From contig NZ_JBKBEU010000001.1 in the NCBI RefSeq assembly GCF_047372505.1, forward strand, positions 1-64,000: a DNA stretch of 64,000 nucleotides, in the 5' to 3' direction. Shown here piece after piece: positions 15,029 through 23,391 of the stretch. How positions within the stretch are numbered: the stretch's first letter is position 1; every line of letters begins with the position of its first letter. The notes below the pieces were generated by a model. That model was not told where the DNA came from. It worked only from the letters and a program-made list of their open reading frames with translations, and ran no database searches. The stretch is from Phaeobacter cretensis (GTDB taxonomy: Bacteria; Pseudomonadota; Alphaproteobacteria; Rhodobacterales; Rhodobacteraceae). The position numbers and the translations under genes were made by a program.

Positions 15029-16328
15029 TTGCTGTTAGGTCGAAAGTTTCATCCGGAAAGTATTTCGCCAAACGAACGTCTGCGGCACGGGCATGTCCTT
15101 CCATGCCTTCCAGTCGGGAAATGCGCGCGGTGGCTTCGGCGACCGGTTTGGAGCCTTCGCGTGTGGCCCGCTGCCAAGTAACGATTTTCATATACTTGTG
15201 GACGGACAACCCCCCTGTGTAATTGGCCGCACCAGAGGTGGGCAATACATGGTTTGTCCCTGCTGCCTTATCGCCATAAGATACAGTGGTTTCTTCACCA
15301 AGAAACAATGAGCCGTAACATGTCAGTCGCTCCAGCCACCAATCCAGATCCTCAGCCTGAACAGTCAGATGTTCGGGCGCATAATCATCTGAAGTTGCCG
15401 CCATTTCTTCGCGATCTGCACAGACAATGACCTCGGCATAGTCTCGCCACGCAGCTGTTGCATTTTCACGGTTCACCTCGGGCAAGTCATCGATCAACGC
15501 AGGCACACGAGACATAACATCCAGGGCCAAGGCCCGGTCACCCGTGACCAGCCAGACCGGCGAATTGTAGCCGTGTTCTGCCTGACTAACGAGGTCAGTG
15601 GCAACGATATGCGGATCTGCGGTCTTGTCAGCCAGTATCAGACTATCTGTCGGCCCTGCGATCATGTCGATACCAACGCGGCCAAAGAGGATGCGTTTTG
15701 CTTCCGCAACAAACTGGTTGCCCGGACCAACCAATATGTTGGCCTTGGGTAAGCCAAACAGACCAAAAGTCATTGCTGCAATGCCCTGCACCCCTCCCAT
15801 GGCCATGATTTTATCCGCGCCACAGATATGCGCGGCATAGACAATCGCGGGGGCAATCCCAATACCCGGACGCGGCGGGGAACAGCAGGTGATATGCTTG
15901 CAACCCGCAACTTTAGCTGTTGTCACTGTCATAATCGCGCTGGCCACGTGGCTGTAACGCCCGCCCGGCGCGTAACAGCCAGCAGCATCTACCGGTATCG
16001 CTTTTTGGCCTGCGATAAGCCCCGGAACAATTTCGTATTCAACATCTGCCACAGTAGATTTCTGCTTCTCGGCAAATCGTTTGACATTGTCGTGGGCAAA
16101 CTGGATGTCAGCCTTCAATTTCTCCGGCACCGATCGGCATGCGGCCTCGATCTCTTCGGCGCTCAACAGAACACTGCCATCGTATTTGTCGAACTTGGCC
16201 GCATAGTCCAAGGCTGCGGCATCACCGCCGGCCTCGATGTCAGACAGGATTTTTACCACCGTGTCATGCACATCTGACGCATTCGATCTGGACGTCAAAG
16301 ATGCTTTCTTAAGGTAGTCACGAGCCAT
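15021..16328 (-). CDS. hpsN: Sulfopropanediol 3-dehydrogenase (HpsN-type, histidinol-dehydrogenase family)
   Basis: 435 residues from ATG 16328. It belongs to the histidinol dehydrogenase family: zinc-ligand regions SQAEH (248-252), APEHL (317-321) and GLSVHKYM (373-380) are present. The signature TVSYGDKAAGTNHVLPTSGA, however, is of the type found in HpsN rather than in biosynthetic HisD. HpsN takes (R)-2,3-dihydroxypropane-1-sulfonate to (R)-3-sulfolactate with two NAD-dependent oxidations. Context supports this: TRAP genes upstream, two further dehydrogenases and sulfopyruvate decarboxylase downstream, and no histidine genes nearby. Confidence is moderately high because the substrate is inferred. 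Confidence 0.82.
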   Translation of the reverse strand: MARDYLKKASLTSRSNASDVHDTVVKILSDIEAGGDAAALDYAAKFDKYDGSVLLSAEEIEAACRSVPEKLKADIQFAHDNVKRFAEKQKSTVADVEYEIVPGLIAGQKAIPVDAAGCYAPGGRYSHVASAIMTVTTAKVAGCKHITCCSPPRPGIGIAPAIVYAAHICGADKIMAMGGVQGIAAMTFGLFGLPKANILVGPGNQFVAEAKRILFGRVGIDMIAGPTDSLILADKTADPHIVATDLVSQAEHGYNSPVWLVTGDRALALDVMSRVPALIDDLPEVNRENATAAWRDYAEVIVCADREEMAATSDDYAPEHLTVQAEDLDWWLERLTCYGSLFLGEETTVSYGDKAAGTNHVLPTSGAANYTGGLSVHKYMKIVTWQRATREGSKPVAEATARISRLEGMEGHARAADVRLAKYFPDETFDLTANG

Positions 16329-16338
16329 TTTATGGATC

Positions 16339-17667
16339 CTATTTGTAGATATCGGGAAGCAAGGATGTCGAGATTGCGGGCACATAGGCGATCAGCAGGA
16401 CGACAAGCAGCATGAAGAACACAAAAGGCACAGCGCGGGCCGCAATCTTGAGAATGGATTCACCGGTTATGCCTGACACCACAAAAAGGTTGAGCCCGAG
16501 CGGTGGGGTGATAAAGCCGACGCCCAGTGCAGTGATCATCATGATACAGAATTGGATCTCGTTCATGCCGATGTTGTCAGCCAGAGGCTTCAGGATCGGC
16601 GCGAGGATCACAATATTCGGAGTGGTTTCCATAACGCAGCCGGCAGCGATCAGGATGCCAATCATCAACAGGATCAGAACGTAAGGATCCTCAGTCAACG
16701 AGGTCACAGCGGTGACAAATCCCTGAGGCACCCCCATGATGGCAAGCGCTTCGGCCAAGGGGGCAGAAAATGCGATGATCGGTAAAATAATGCCGTTCAC
16801 CTTTGCAGAGCTTACCAGCATCGCCGGGAAATCCGCCAATTTCAGTGTGCCGAGGATAAAACCCATTATGATGGTAACGACTACAGCAGTTGCGCCGGCT
16901 TCTGTTGGGGTAAGGCGGCCGGAAAAGATGCCGTAAAAGATAATTCCGGGAACAATGAACGCATACCAGTCGGAAGCGAGGGCGCGGCGCAGGTTCGTGA
17001 ACCACTCGCCGACACTCATATTGCCGCCGCCCTCATAGCCGTAGACCCGGTTCACCACGATATTCGTAACGAGGATCGCGATTAGGATCGCAAGGCCAGG
17101 GATTAGGGCCGCCAGAAATAGGGTCGATGCCGATATGCCCAGTACAAGGCCAATAATAATATATGCAATGGACGGCGGGATCAGGATGCCAGTACAGGCA
17201 CCTGCGGCCACCAGCGCACAGGCATAGGGGCGTGGGTAGCCGCTTTCGACCAATCGCGCGATGGTCATCCGACCAACGGCTGCAGCACCAGCCGCGTCAG
17301 AACCAGATATGGCAGCAAACATTCCGCAGACCAGAACCGTCGCCGACCCAAAGCCTCCCTTCGCCCAGCAGGTCAGCGCCTCTGCCACATTCAAAAATTT
17401 GCGGCTTAGACCAGTGCGAACCAGCACGTCTCCGGTCAGGATGAACAGCGGTACAGCCGTCAGCGCAAAGGCGTCTATGCCTGTAAACAGGCTCTCACCG
17501 ACCAGGCTGAGCGGCAGATCTCCGGACATGACCAGCATAAGAATAGCCGCCGACCCGATAGAGGCCCAAACAGGCACGGCCATTGCAATGAGCCCGACAA
17601 AAAGAATGACAGGCAGATAGAAATCCCAACCAAGTTCAACCGTTTGCTGAAGATTATTCCAGAGCAT
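16339..17667 (-). CDS. TRAP transporter large permease (DctM type), candidate sulfonate uptake
   Basis: 442 residues and about 12 hydrophobic segments, typical of DctM. Family marks include VPVWASIGSAAILML, FAAISGSDAAGAAAVGRM, ACTGILIPPSIAYIIIGLVL, and GRLTPTEAGATAVVV. The start is ATG 17667 behind GAGGG; an in-frame TTG at 17682 overlaps the stop of DctQ. It imports substrate by sodium-driven transport with DctP and DctQ. Its place directly before the HpsN-type gene suggests dihydroxypropanesulfonate as substrate, in the position of HpsM. Confidence 0.85.
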   Translation of the reverse strand: MLWNNLQQTVELGWDFYLPVILFVGLIAMAVPVWASIGSAAILMLVMSGDLPLSLVGESLFTGIDAFALTAVPLFILTGDVLVRTGLSRKFLNVAEALTCWAKGGFGSATVLVCGMFAAISGSDAAGAAAVGRMTIARLVESGYPRPYACALVAAGACTGILIPPSIAYIIIGLVLGISASTLFLAALIPGLAILIAILVTNIVVNRVYGYEGGGNMSVGEWFTNLRRALASDWYAFIVPGIIFYGIFSGRLTPTEAGATAVVVTIIMGFILGTLKLADFPAMLVSSAKVNGIILPIIAFSAPLAEALAIMGVPQGFVTAVTSLTEDPYVLILLMIGILIAAGCVMETTPNIVILAPILKPLADNIGMNEIQFCIMMITALGVGFITPPLGLNLFVVSGITGESILKIAARAVPFVFFMLLVVLLIAYVPAISTSLLPDIYK

Positions 17668-17678
17668 GATGTTATCCC

Positions 17679-18191
17679 TCAATCAAACAGTTTGTCGCCT
17701 TCGTAGACGGCGGTGCCATCACGAAGCGATCGGAGATCCCGCAGGAGCGATTGGGTGAGCCGGAAAATCATCAATCCGAAACCCACAGGGACTGCAGCAA
17801 GAAACCAAACTTTTGATATGCGAAGACCGTCCGTCACCGACCCAAATTTGGCAGACACCAGAACGGTTTCGAACGACCAATAAAGGGCCACTATGGCTAC
17901 GACGAACATCACCAAATCACCGAAGATGTAGACGGCCGCCTTTGGTCGGTTCCCAAGGTAGTGCAATAAGACATCAATGCGGATATGAGCCCGCTCCTTC
18001 ACTGCCGCGGCAGCGCCAATCCAGGCAAGATAGATAAACGAGTATCGAACGATCTCTTCACCCCAGATCGATGAGTACGAAAAAACTTCCCGGCGAAGCA
18101 CTTCGATTGCCATTGTGGCGACAAGCATCACGTAAAAGACCAACAGGAGCCAACGCTCGGCATTCTGATCTATGTTTCTGAGAAACTTCAT
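17679..18191 (-). CDS. TRAP transporter small permease (DctQ type)
   Basis: 170 residues with four transmembrane segments and the DctQ marks GEEIVRYSFIYLAWIGAAAA and VKERAHIRIDVLLHYL. The start is ATG 18191; a GTG one codon earlier is also possible. An inverted repeat at 18222-18243 lies between this gene and dctP, as is common where the receptor is needed in excess. It pairs with the large permease. Confidence 0.85.
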   Translation of the reverse strand: MKFLRNIDQNAERWLLLVFYVMLVATMAIEVLRREVFSYSSIWGEEIVRYSFIYLAWIGAAAAVKERAHIRIDVLLHYLGNRPKAAVYIFGDLVMFVVAIVALYWSFETVLVSAKFGSVTDGLRISKVWFLAAVPVGFGLMIFRLTQSLLRDLRSLRDGTAVYEGDKLFD

Positions 18192-18221
18192 CACGGGCCT
18201 CGACGGCTAATGGTGAGGGGA

Positions 18222-18243
18222 CCGACGTGGAGACAAACGTCGG
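18222..18243 (-). promoter_or_regulatory. Intercistronic hairpin, dctP-dctQ
   Basis: CCGACGT and ACGTCGG form a perfect 7-bp stem with an 8-base loop between the receptor and small permease genes. No T-run follows, so mRNA stabilisation or partial attenuation fits better than full termination. Confidence 0.45.
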
Positions 18244-18291
18244 TTCATGCAGAAATGTGGGAGCCCCCAACGGGCCCCCAACGTGCGTTAT

Positions 18292-19440
18292 TTATGCGTC
18301 GTGGACGAAGTACTTGCCTTGCGTCCCAGCGGCCTCTTCCAGCTTGGCAAACGAATCCATGGACCCAGCGAGCTCTTTCTTGAACTCATCCCACTCCGGC
18401 CGCTGATAGCCACCTGCTGCCTGCCATTCCGACAATTGGTCATCGCTCAGCGAATGAAATTCCACACCGGATTTTGCCAGCTCGGACATCGCATAGGCCC
18501 GCGCCGACGGCACTTTGGAGAGGTTCTGATGCGCGGTCATCTCAGAACCCCACATGACCCCTTCTTGCACATCTGCAGGCAAGCTGTTGAACCATTCCAG
18601 ATTGCACGAATAGACTTGGCTGTCTGGCACGGCTTGGGTGAAGGTGACATGGCTAAGGATATCCTTGAAGCCAAAGACATAGAGTGCGCCCACCGAAGGA
18701 TCGAGCGCATCAGCGACGCCCTGCTTGATCGCCGATGGTGTCTCGCCCCAGGCGACCGGCGTGGGGTTTGCCCCAACGAGACGGTAGTATTGCTGCAGCA
18801 TCTTAGAGCCGGGAACGCGAAATTTGACGCCGTTGAGATCCGCCGGAGAAAGCACCGCTCCGGCGCCACCTTTGCGGACAGCAACAACGCGAGGATCAAT
18901 ATTCACATAGAACAATGCCTTAAAGCCAGCGGCTTCGACTTTGGGATGAACTTCAGTTTTCCAATGATCGGAGTTCACCAGATTGGTGAAACGTTGATTG
19001 GAACCGCAGAGGTACGGCATATTGATCAAATCGACGGTAGAGGCGAAAGGGGCAAAATTTGACAGCGAATGCTGTGCTGCCTGAATGGTTCCACCCTGAA
19101 CCTTTTGCACCAATGCGCCGCCGGCCCCCAATTGCCCGCCAGGTGCAAGTTTCACATAAACCTTACCGTTCGTGGCGTTCTGAATGTTCTCTTTGAGGTC
19201 CAGCTGCATGATTGGATAGCTGCGCGACGCTCCCAAAACATAGGCTGTGGCCAATGTCATGATATGTGCGGCAGCCTGTTCGCGCTCACGCTCTTCTTTG
19301 TTTGTTTGGGCAACGGCCTCTGTGGACCAAAGCGTGCCTGCGGCACCAGCCACCAACGCAGCTGTGAAACTGCCCGTACCGGCCAGTTTTAAAAAGTTAC
19401 GGCGCGACGCCGAAGCGAGTTCTTTGTTGTTCCGGTCCAT
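18292..19440 (-). CDS. TRAP transporter solute-binding protein (DctP type), Tat-exported
   Basis: 382 residues from ATG 19440 behind GGAGGAAAAC. The twin-arginine signal is plain (ASRRNFLKLAGTGSFTAALV). The DctP fold follows, with VKLAPGGQLGAGGALVQKVQ, FVVNIDPRVVAVRK-like strand residues (FYVNIDPRVVAVRK), LNGVKFRVPGSKMLQQYYRL, PTPVAWGETPSAIKQGVADA and the conserved Arg of GVKFRVPG that binds a carboxylate or related anion. In this operon a sulfonate ligand is likely (HpsK-like role). Tat export of a DctP protein is less usual than Sec but known. Confidence 0.85.
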   Translation of the reverse strand: MDRNNKELASASRRNFLKLAGTGSFTAALVAGAAGTLWSTEAVAQTNKEEREREQAAAHIMTLATAYVLGASRSYPIMQLDLKENIQNATNGKVYVKLAPGGQLGAGGALVQKVQGGTIQAAQHSLSNFAPFASTVDLINMPYLCGSNQRFTNLVNSDHWKTEVHPKVEAAGFKALFYVNIDPRVVAVRKGGAGAVLSPADLNGVKFRVPGSKMLQQYYRLVGANPTPVAWGETPSAIKQGVADALDPSVGALYVFGFKDILSHVTFTQAVPDSQVYSCNLEWFNSLPADVQEGVMWGSEMTAHQNLSKVPSARAYAMSELAKSGVEFHSLSDDQLSEWQAAGGYQRPEWDEFKKELAGSMDSFAKLEEAAGTQGKYFVHDA

Positions 19441-19461
19441 GTTTTCCTCCCGATGGACAGT

Positions 19462-19653
19462 TCAGCGCTGTTGCTCTTTGGCTTTTTTTTCAGCAGCTTC
19501 CCTTTGCAAAATTGCCGCCACAAAAATTACCGAAGCAGCGAGCAAAAACAGCATTTCGGACACGTCCCCCAGGAACCCTCCTAATCCCATGGATCCCAAA
19601 GCCACATTCGTACCGAACAAAGCGAAAAGAATAAGGGCTAGGATCAAAAGCAT
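19462..19653 (-). CDS. Small two-helix membrane protein, first gene of the sulfonate operon
   Basis: 63 residues starting at ATG 19653 with GGAGA six bases upstream. Two hydrophobic stretches (3-30 and 33-50) are joined by a short Gly-rich turn (SMGLGGFLGDVSE) and followed by a basic tail (QREAAEKKAKEQQR). It is the gene nearest to the operator region and precedes dctP by 21 bases. No family was recognised. Position suggests a TRAP accessory protein or a small regulatory membrane protein. Confidence 0.6.
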   Translation of the reverse strand: MLLILALILFALFGTNVALGSMGLGGFLGDVSEMLFLLAASVIFVAAILQREAAEKKAKEQQR

Positions 19654-19698
19654 CGATTTCTCCGGGAAAACAGTGAAAAGCTTGATTCGCAGGACTAA

Positions 19699-19735
19699 TG
19701 TAAGCGCTTACACCGACGCCGTGCAAGCGCTTACA
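19699..19735. promoter_or_regulatory. Two LacI-type operators
   Basis: TGTAAGCGCTTACA at 19699-19712 is a perfect 14-base palindrome. TGCAAGCGCTTACA at 19722-19735 differs by one base. They are 23 bases apart, about two helical turns, between the operon start and the LacI gene. The core with central CG is the classic LacI/GalR operator form, so binding by the divergent regulator is likely. Confidence 0.78.
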
Positions 19736-19811
19736 TCAATGATCGAAGACAAGACCAACTAGATTTCAGAGATGGGGTGTGAAAAACTAACAAACACGTT
19801 ACAGAGCCAGA

Positions 19812-20840
19812 ATGATGAGCAATGACGAGAACAACGGCCGAACCCCTACCCTAGCCGACGTCGCACGGCTTGCCGGTGTGTCCACGGCTACGGTGTCGCG
19901 CTATCTGAACTCACCGGACCGGGTCATTGAGGAAACACGCAAAAAAGTCGGGAATGCTGTGCTAGAACTTGGCTACGCGCCAAATTTTAATGCCCGTGCG
20001 CTAGCTGCGAAACGGACCAACACAATTGGCGCGATCATCCCGACGATGGAAAACGCCATTTTTGCCCGCGGATTGCAAGCATTTCAAGAAGAGCTGGGAC
20101 GCAGTGGGATCACCCTGCTGGTTGCATCCTCTTCCTACCAAACGGAGCTTGAAGAAGAGCAGATCCGTACTTTGGTGTCGCGCGGCGCCGACGGAATTTT
20201 GCTTATCGGATTCCACCGCGACCCCAAGATTTATGAGTTCCTCAAGCGCCAGAATGTCCCGGTTGTTGTGGCCTGGGTTTTTGATCAGAATGCCAAAGTC
20301 TCGACCGTCGGCTTTGATAATTACGAAGCGATGAAAGCCTTGGCCGATAAGGTAATCAGTATGGGGCATCGCCGCATTGCAACGATTACTGCCAGCCCCG
20401 AGGGTAATGATAGAGCCAGTGAGCGCCTAAGAGGCATTCGTGCCTCGATGACTGGGGCAGGCATTCCCGAAACGGAGCTGTCGATTGTTGAAGCTGAATA
20501 TGGAATTGACGAAGGTGGTGCGGCGCTAGAAGAGCTCTTGCGCCAGTCTGTCCGGCCCTCTGTAGTTATTTGCGGCAACGATGTTTTGGCTGTTGGAGCA
20601 ATCGCCAAGGCGCAGGAATTAGGCTTGCGCGTTCCCGAGGATATTTCGGTGACTGGTTTTGACGACATAGAGATTGCGAAAATTTCATCGCCAGCACTAA
20701 CCACTGTCCACGTCCCACACCGGCGCATGGGCAAGGAGGCCGCAAATATTCTTATTGGCCTCGTCAACGCTACTCAGACCCAGAGTAGTGTGTTGATTGA
20801 AACATCTTTGGTCATGCGGACCTCACTGGGCAAAGCCTGA
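19812..20840 (+). CDS. LacI-family transcriptional regulator of the sulfonate operon
   Basis: 342 residues. The N-terminal helix-turn-helix with hinge helix is complete (TLADVARLAGVSTATVSRYL, then LGYAPNFNARALAAKRTNTI). A periplasmic-binding-protein-like ligand domain follows (GIRASMTGAGIPETELS, RPSVVICGNDVLAVGAIAKA, ISVTGFDDIEIAKISSPALT). It is divergent from the sulfonate operon and two operators lie between them, so it should repress or activate that operon in response to a pathway compound. The start could be either of two adjacent ATGs. Confidence 0.9.
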   Translation: MMSNDENNGRTPTLADVARLAGVSTATVSRYLNSPDRVIEETRKKVGNAVLELGYAPNFNARALAAKRTNTIGAIIPTMENAIFARGLQAFQEELGRSGITLLVASSSYQTELEEEQIRTLVSRGADGILLIGFHRDPKIYEFLKRQNVPVVVAWVFDQNAKVSTVGFDNYEAMKALADKVISMGHRRIATITASPEGNDRASERLRGIRASMTGAGIPETELSIVEAEYGIDEGGAALEELLRQSVRPSVVICGNDVLAVGAIAKAQELGLRVPEDISVTGFDDIEIAKISSPALTTVHVPHRRMGKEAANILIGLVNATQTQSSVLIETSLVMRTSLGKA

Positions 20841-20923
20841 TCTAAGACGTGGGATCGACGAAGTCGCGCGGTTGAATCGCTAACTTGGCTATTTACATCC
20901 ACCTGTGACAGCTCATTCAACCG

Positions 20924-21130
20924 TTAAGGCTCGTGATCAGGGTGCCGCACTGCCTCCTCAAAGCGGCGCCGAGCCCAAGCCTCTGAATTGAGATATCGCA
21001 GCAAACGTTCACTGAGAGAACAGTCGCTGTCCTGAAACCAGACGACCTGCGATGTGACAAACAAGGACCGTGTTAGATTTCGGGACCATTGATCGCCAAC
21101 GAGACATGATCTGATGGTGGGAGCACTGAA
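20924..21130 (-). other. Coding-like frame continuing past the aldo/keto reductase stop
   Basis: Immediately after the TAG stop of the aldo/keto reductase the same frame stays open for about 68 codons to TAA at 20924. The translation is protein-like, with LVGDQWSRNLTRSLFVTSQV, VWFQDSDCSLSERLLRYLNS and EAWARRRFEEAVRHPDHEP. It has no ATG or GTG start. It could be the 3' end of a damaged gene, a readthrough extension, or a small gene with a rare start. The family is not recognised. Confidence 0.35.
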
Positions 21131-22102
21131 CTAGAGTGTGAACGTCTGAGCAAAACCTTCTGGTGGTACGTGTTCTAATGCCGCTAAATTGCTCAATAGC
21201 ATCGAAGCTTCCGCGGTTCCAATAAGAACGGATGCAGACTGTGGGTGGCATTTTGCGAATTGAAGTGCTGCCGTTGAAAGAGGTACTGACAGGCTTTCTG
21301 CCTTTGCCTGAAGCTCTGTCACGGCTGCCAGAACGTCGCCCGACGCCGGCCCATAGTCATATGTCGCGCCTTCAATTGGCCCTGTTGCGAGGACGCCTGA
21401 GTTGAACACACCGCCTAGTACCAGCGAAGTGCCAGCCGCGTGGCACATGGGCACCAGTGTTTCTTCGGCAGAGCGATCAAGCAATGTCAGACGCCCTGCG
21501 AGCAAGATCACGTCCAAAGGGTGGTCTTTCATAATCTCTATGCAGATCTCGTTCTCGTTCACGCCCAAGCCGATAGCTCCGATCGCGCCCTTTTCTTTCA
21601 GCCGAACAAGACGTTCATATCCGTCGCCCAAGAACGCATCCATGTGCGCGGCGTTATCGGTCCCGTGCGTATATGTGCCGATGTCATGCACATAGACGAT
21701 ATCGATGTAGGTGCTGCCAAGGCGTGACCGACTGCCCTCAAGGGCGGATTCAATCCCGTCGCCAGAGTAGTCGTAGCGCATATCGTTGGGCAGCGGATTG
21801 ATATAACTATCCGCTTCAGCCCGCTGCGCGCCTGCCGACAAAACCCGGCCGACCTTTGTCGAAAGTGCGTAGTCATCGCGAGGTTTATTGACCAGAAACC
21901 GCCCCAACCGTTGTTCTGAACGCCCGCGCCCATAGTGGGGAGCGGTGTCAAAATAACGTATGTCACTCCTCCACGCGCTGTCTAGCACGGCTTGGGCTTC
22001 AGCCTCCGTGGCCTCGCGGTAGAGATTCCCGATCGACGCGCAGCCGAATGCCACAGATGTGACGCTGACTTTGGTTTGTCCGATTTGACGAAGCTCAAAC
22101 AT
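21131..22102 (-). CDS. Aldo/keto reductase, candidate L-fucose 1-dehydrogenase
   Basis: 323 residues from ATG 22102 (a GTG lies one codon earlier). Aldo/keto reductase features are present: FGCASIGNLYREATEAEAQA, the catalytic Asp-Tyr region IRYFDTAPHYGRGRSEQRLG, Lys in YALSTKVGR, and the Asp-rich YIDIVYVHDIG stretch. The family includes D-threo-aldose/L-fucose dehydrogenases and pyridoxal 4-dehydrogenase. Its place as the last gene of a fucose operon makes oxidation of L-fucose to L-fucono-lactone, feeding the lactonase, the most likely role. No other gene here could supply that step. Confidence 0.75.
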   Translation of the reverse strand: MFELRQIGQTKVSVTSVAFGCASIGNLYREATEAEAQAVLDSAWRSDIRYFDTAPHYGRGRSEQRLGRFLVNKPRDDYALSTKVGRVLSAGAQRAEADSYINPLPNDMRYDYSGDGIESALEGSRSRLGSTYIDIVYVHDIGTYTHGTDNAAHMDAFLGDGYERLVRLKEKGAIGAIGLGVNENEICIEIMKDHPLDVILLAGRLTLLDRSAEETLVPMCHAAGTSLVLGGVFNSGVLATGPIEGATYDYGPASGDVLAAVTELQAKAESLSVPLSTAALQFAKCHPQSASVLIGTAEASMLLSNLAALEHVPPEGFAQTFTL

Positions 22103-23391
22103 CACTCAGCGGCAATCTTGGGTCGAAACGTATAATCCGCAATAGATTGCGGTTTCATCTCGATAGAAAATCCGGGCAAGGATGGGGCCGTATAAGCGCC
22201 GTTCTGCACCACGCAAGGATCAACGAAGTGCTCGTGCAAATGATCCACAAACTCGATCCGCTTGCTGTCTTTTTCGCCAGTGATAGTAATGTAGTCAATC
22301 ATCGACATATGTTGCACATATTCGCATAGGCCCACGCCGCCCGCGTGTGGCCAAACCGGCAAATCGTATTTCGCAGCCATCAGCATCACTGCCAGAACTT
22401 CGTTCAATCCGCCCATCCGACAGCTGTCGATTTGGACGATATCAATAGCGCCTTCCTTAATGAACTGCTTGAACATGATCCGGTTTTGGCACATCTCGCC
22501 TGTAGCCACTTTGATGGGTGCGATCGCCTCGCGGATCGTTCTATGCCCGGACACGTCGTCGGGCGAGGTCGGTTCCTCCATGAAGAATGGCTTGGCAAAC
22601 GCCAATTCCTTGATCCAGTCTATCGCTTGATCAACCTCCCACACCTGATTGGCATCGATCATGATATTCATGTCCCAGCCAAGTTCTTCGCGGGCAATCG
22701 TCAGGCGGCGAATGTCGTCCTCCAGGTCACGGCCCACTTTGAACTTTGTATGGGTAAAGCCCGCGTCTTTGGCCTCTCGGCACAGGCGGCGTAGCTTGTC
22801 GTCGGGGTAGCCAAGCCAGCCTGCCGAGGTGGTGTAGCACGGATAGCCTTCGGCCTTGAGTTTGGTGACGCGATCCGCCTTGCCCGCCTCGGCGCGCTTC
22901 AGAATTTCGAGCGCCTCTTCGGGGGTCAAAGCATCGGTCATATACCGAAAATCGACCAGCTGAACGATCTCTTCAGGCGACATTTCGGACACCAGCTCCC
23001 AGACTGGTTTACAAGCTTCTTTAGCCCACAAATCCCAGGCGGCATTGACCACCGCACCCGTTGCCAAATGGATCGCGCCCTTGTCGGGACCAATCCAGCG
23101 CAGTTGACTGTCAGATGTCACATGCCGCCAGAACCGGCCCATGTCCTCTTTAATCCAATCCAGATCAAGCCCCACAAGACGGTCCCGCAGAGCATGAATT
23201 GCTGCGACACAAATCTCATTCCCGCGCCCGATGGTAAAGGTCAGCCCGTGACCCTCGTGCGGGCCGTCGGTTTCCAGAACCACATAGGCCGCCGAATAAT
23301 CAGGGTCAGGGTTCATCGCATCCGAGCCATCAAGGCTTTCAGACGTCGGAAAGCGCAGGTCGTGGGTGCGTAGATTGGTGATCGTAGTCAT
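22102..23391 (-). CDS. L-fuconate dehydratase
   Basis: 429 residues of the enolase superfamily (mandelate racemase subgroup). Marks include a capping N-terminal domain, GYPCYTTSAGWLGYPDDKLR, KFKVGRDLEDDIRRLTIARE with the KxK-type base, MIDANQVWEVDQAIDWI (Asp metal ligand), FFMEEPTSPDDVSGHRTIRE (Glu), VATGEMCQNRIMFKQFI (Glu) and VWPHAGGVGLCEYVQHMSM (His). These match the L-fuconate dehydratase family, which makes 2-keto-3-deoxy-L-fuconate. It overlaps its neighbours by 1 and 4 bases. Confidence 0.9.
   Translation of the reverse strand: MTTITNLRTHDLRFPTSESLDGSDAMNPDPDYSAAYVVLETDGPHEGHGLTFTIGRGNEICVAAIHALRDRLVGLDLDWIKEDMGRFWRHVTSDSQLRWIGPDKGAIHLATGAVVNAAWDLWAKEACKPVWELVSEMSPEEIVQLVDFRYMTDALTPEEALEILKRAEAGKADRVTKLKAEGYPCYTTSAGWLGYPDDKLRRLCREAKDAGFTHTKFKVGRDLEDDIRRLTIAREELGWDMNIMIDANQVWEVDQAIDWIKELAFAKPFFMEEPTSPDDVSGHRTIREAIAPIKVATGEMCQNRIMFKQFIKEGAIDIVQIDSCRMGGLNEVLAVMLMAAKYDLPVWPHAGGVGLCEYVQHMSMIDYITITGEKDSKRIEFVDHLHEHFVDPCVVQNGAYTAPSLPGFSIEMKPQSIADYTFRPKIAAE

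Noticed and set aside
15021..16328. Biosynthetic histidinol dehydrogenase (hisD)
   Set aside because: No histidine genes are nearby, and the YGDKAAGTNHVLPTSG signature plus sulfonate operon context fit HpsN better.
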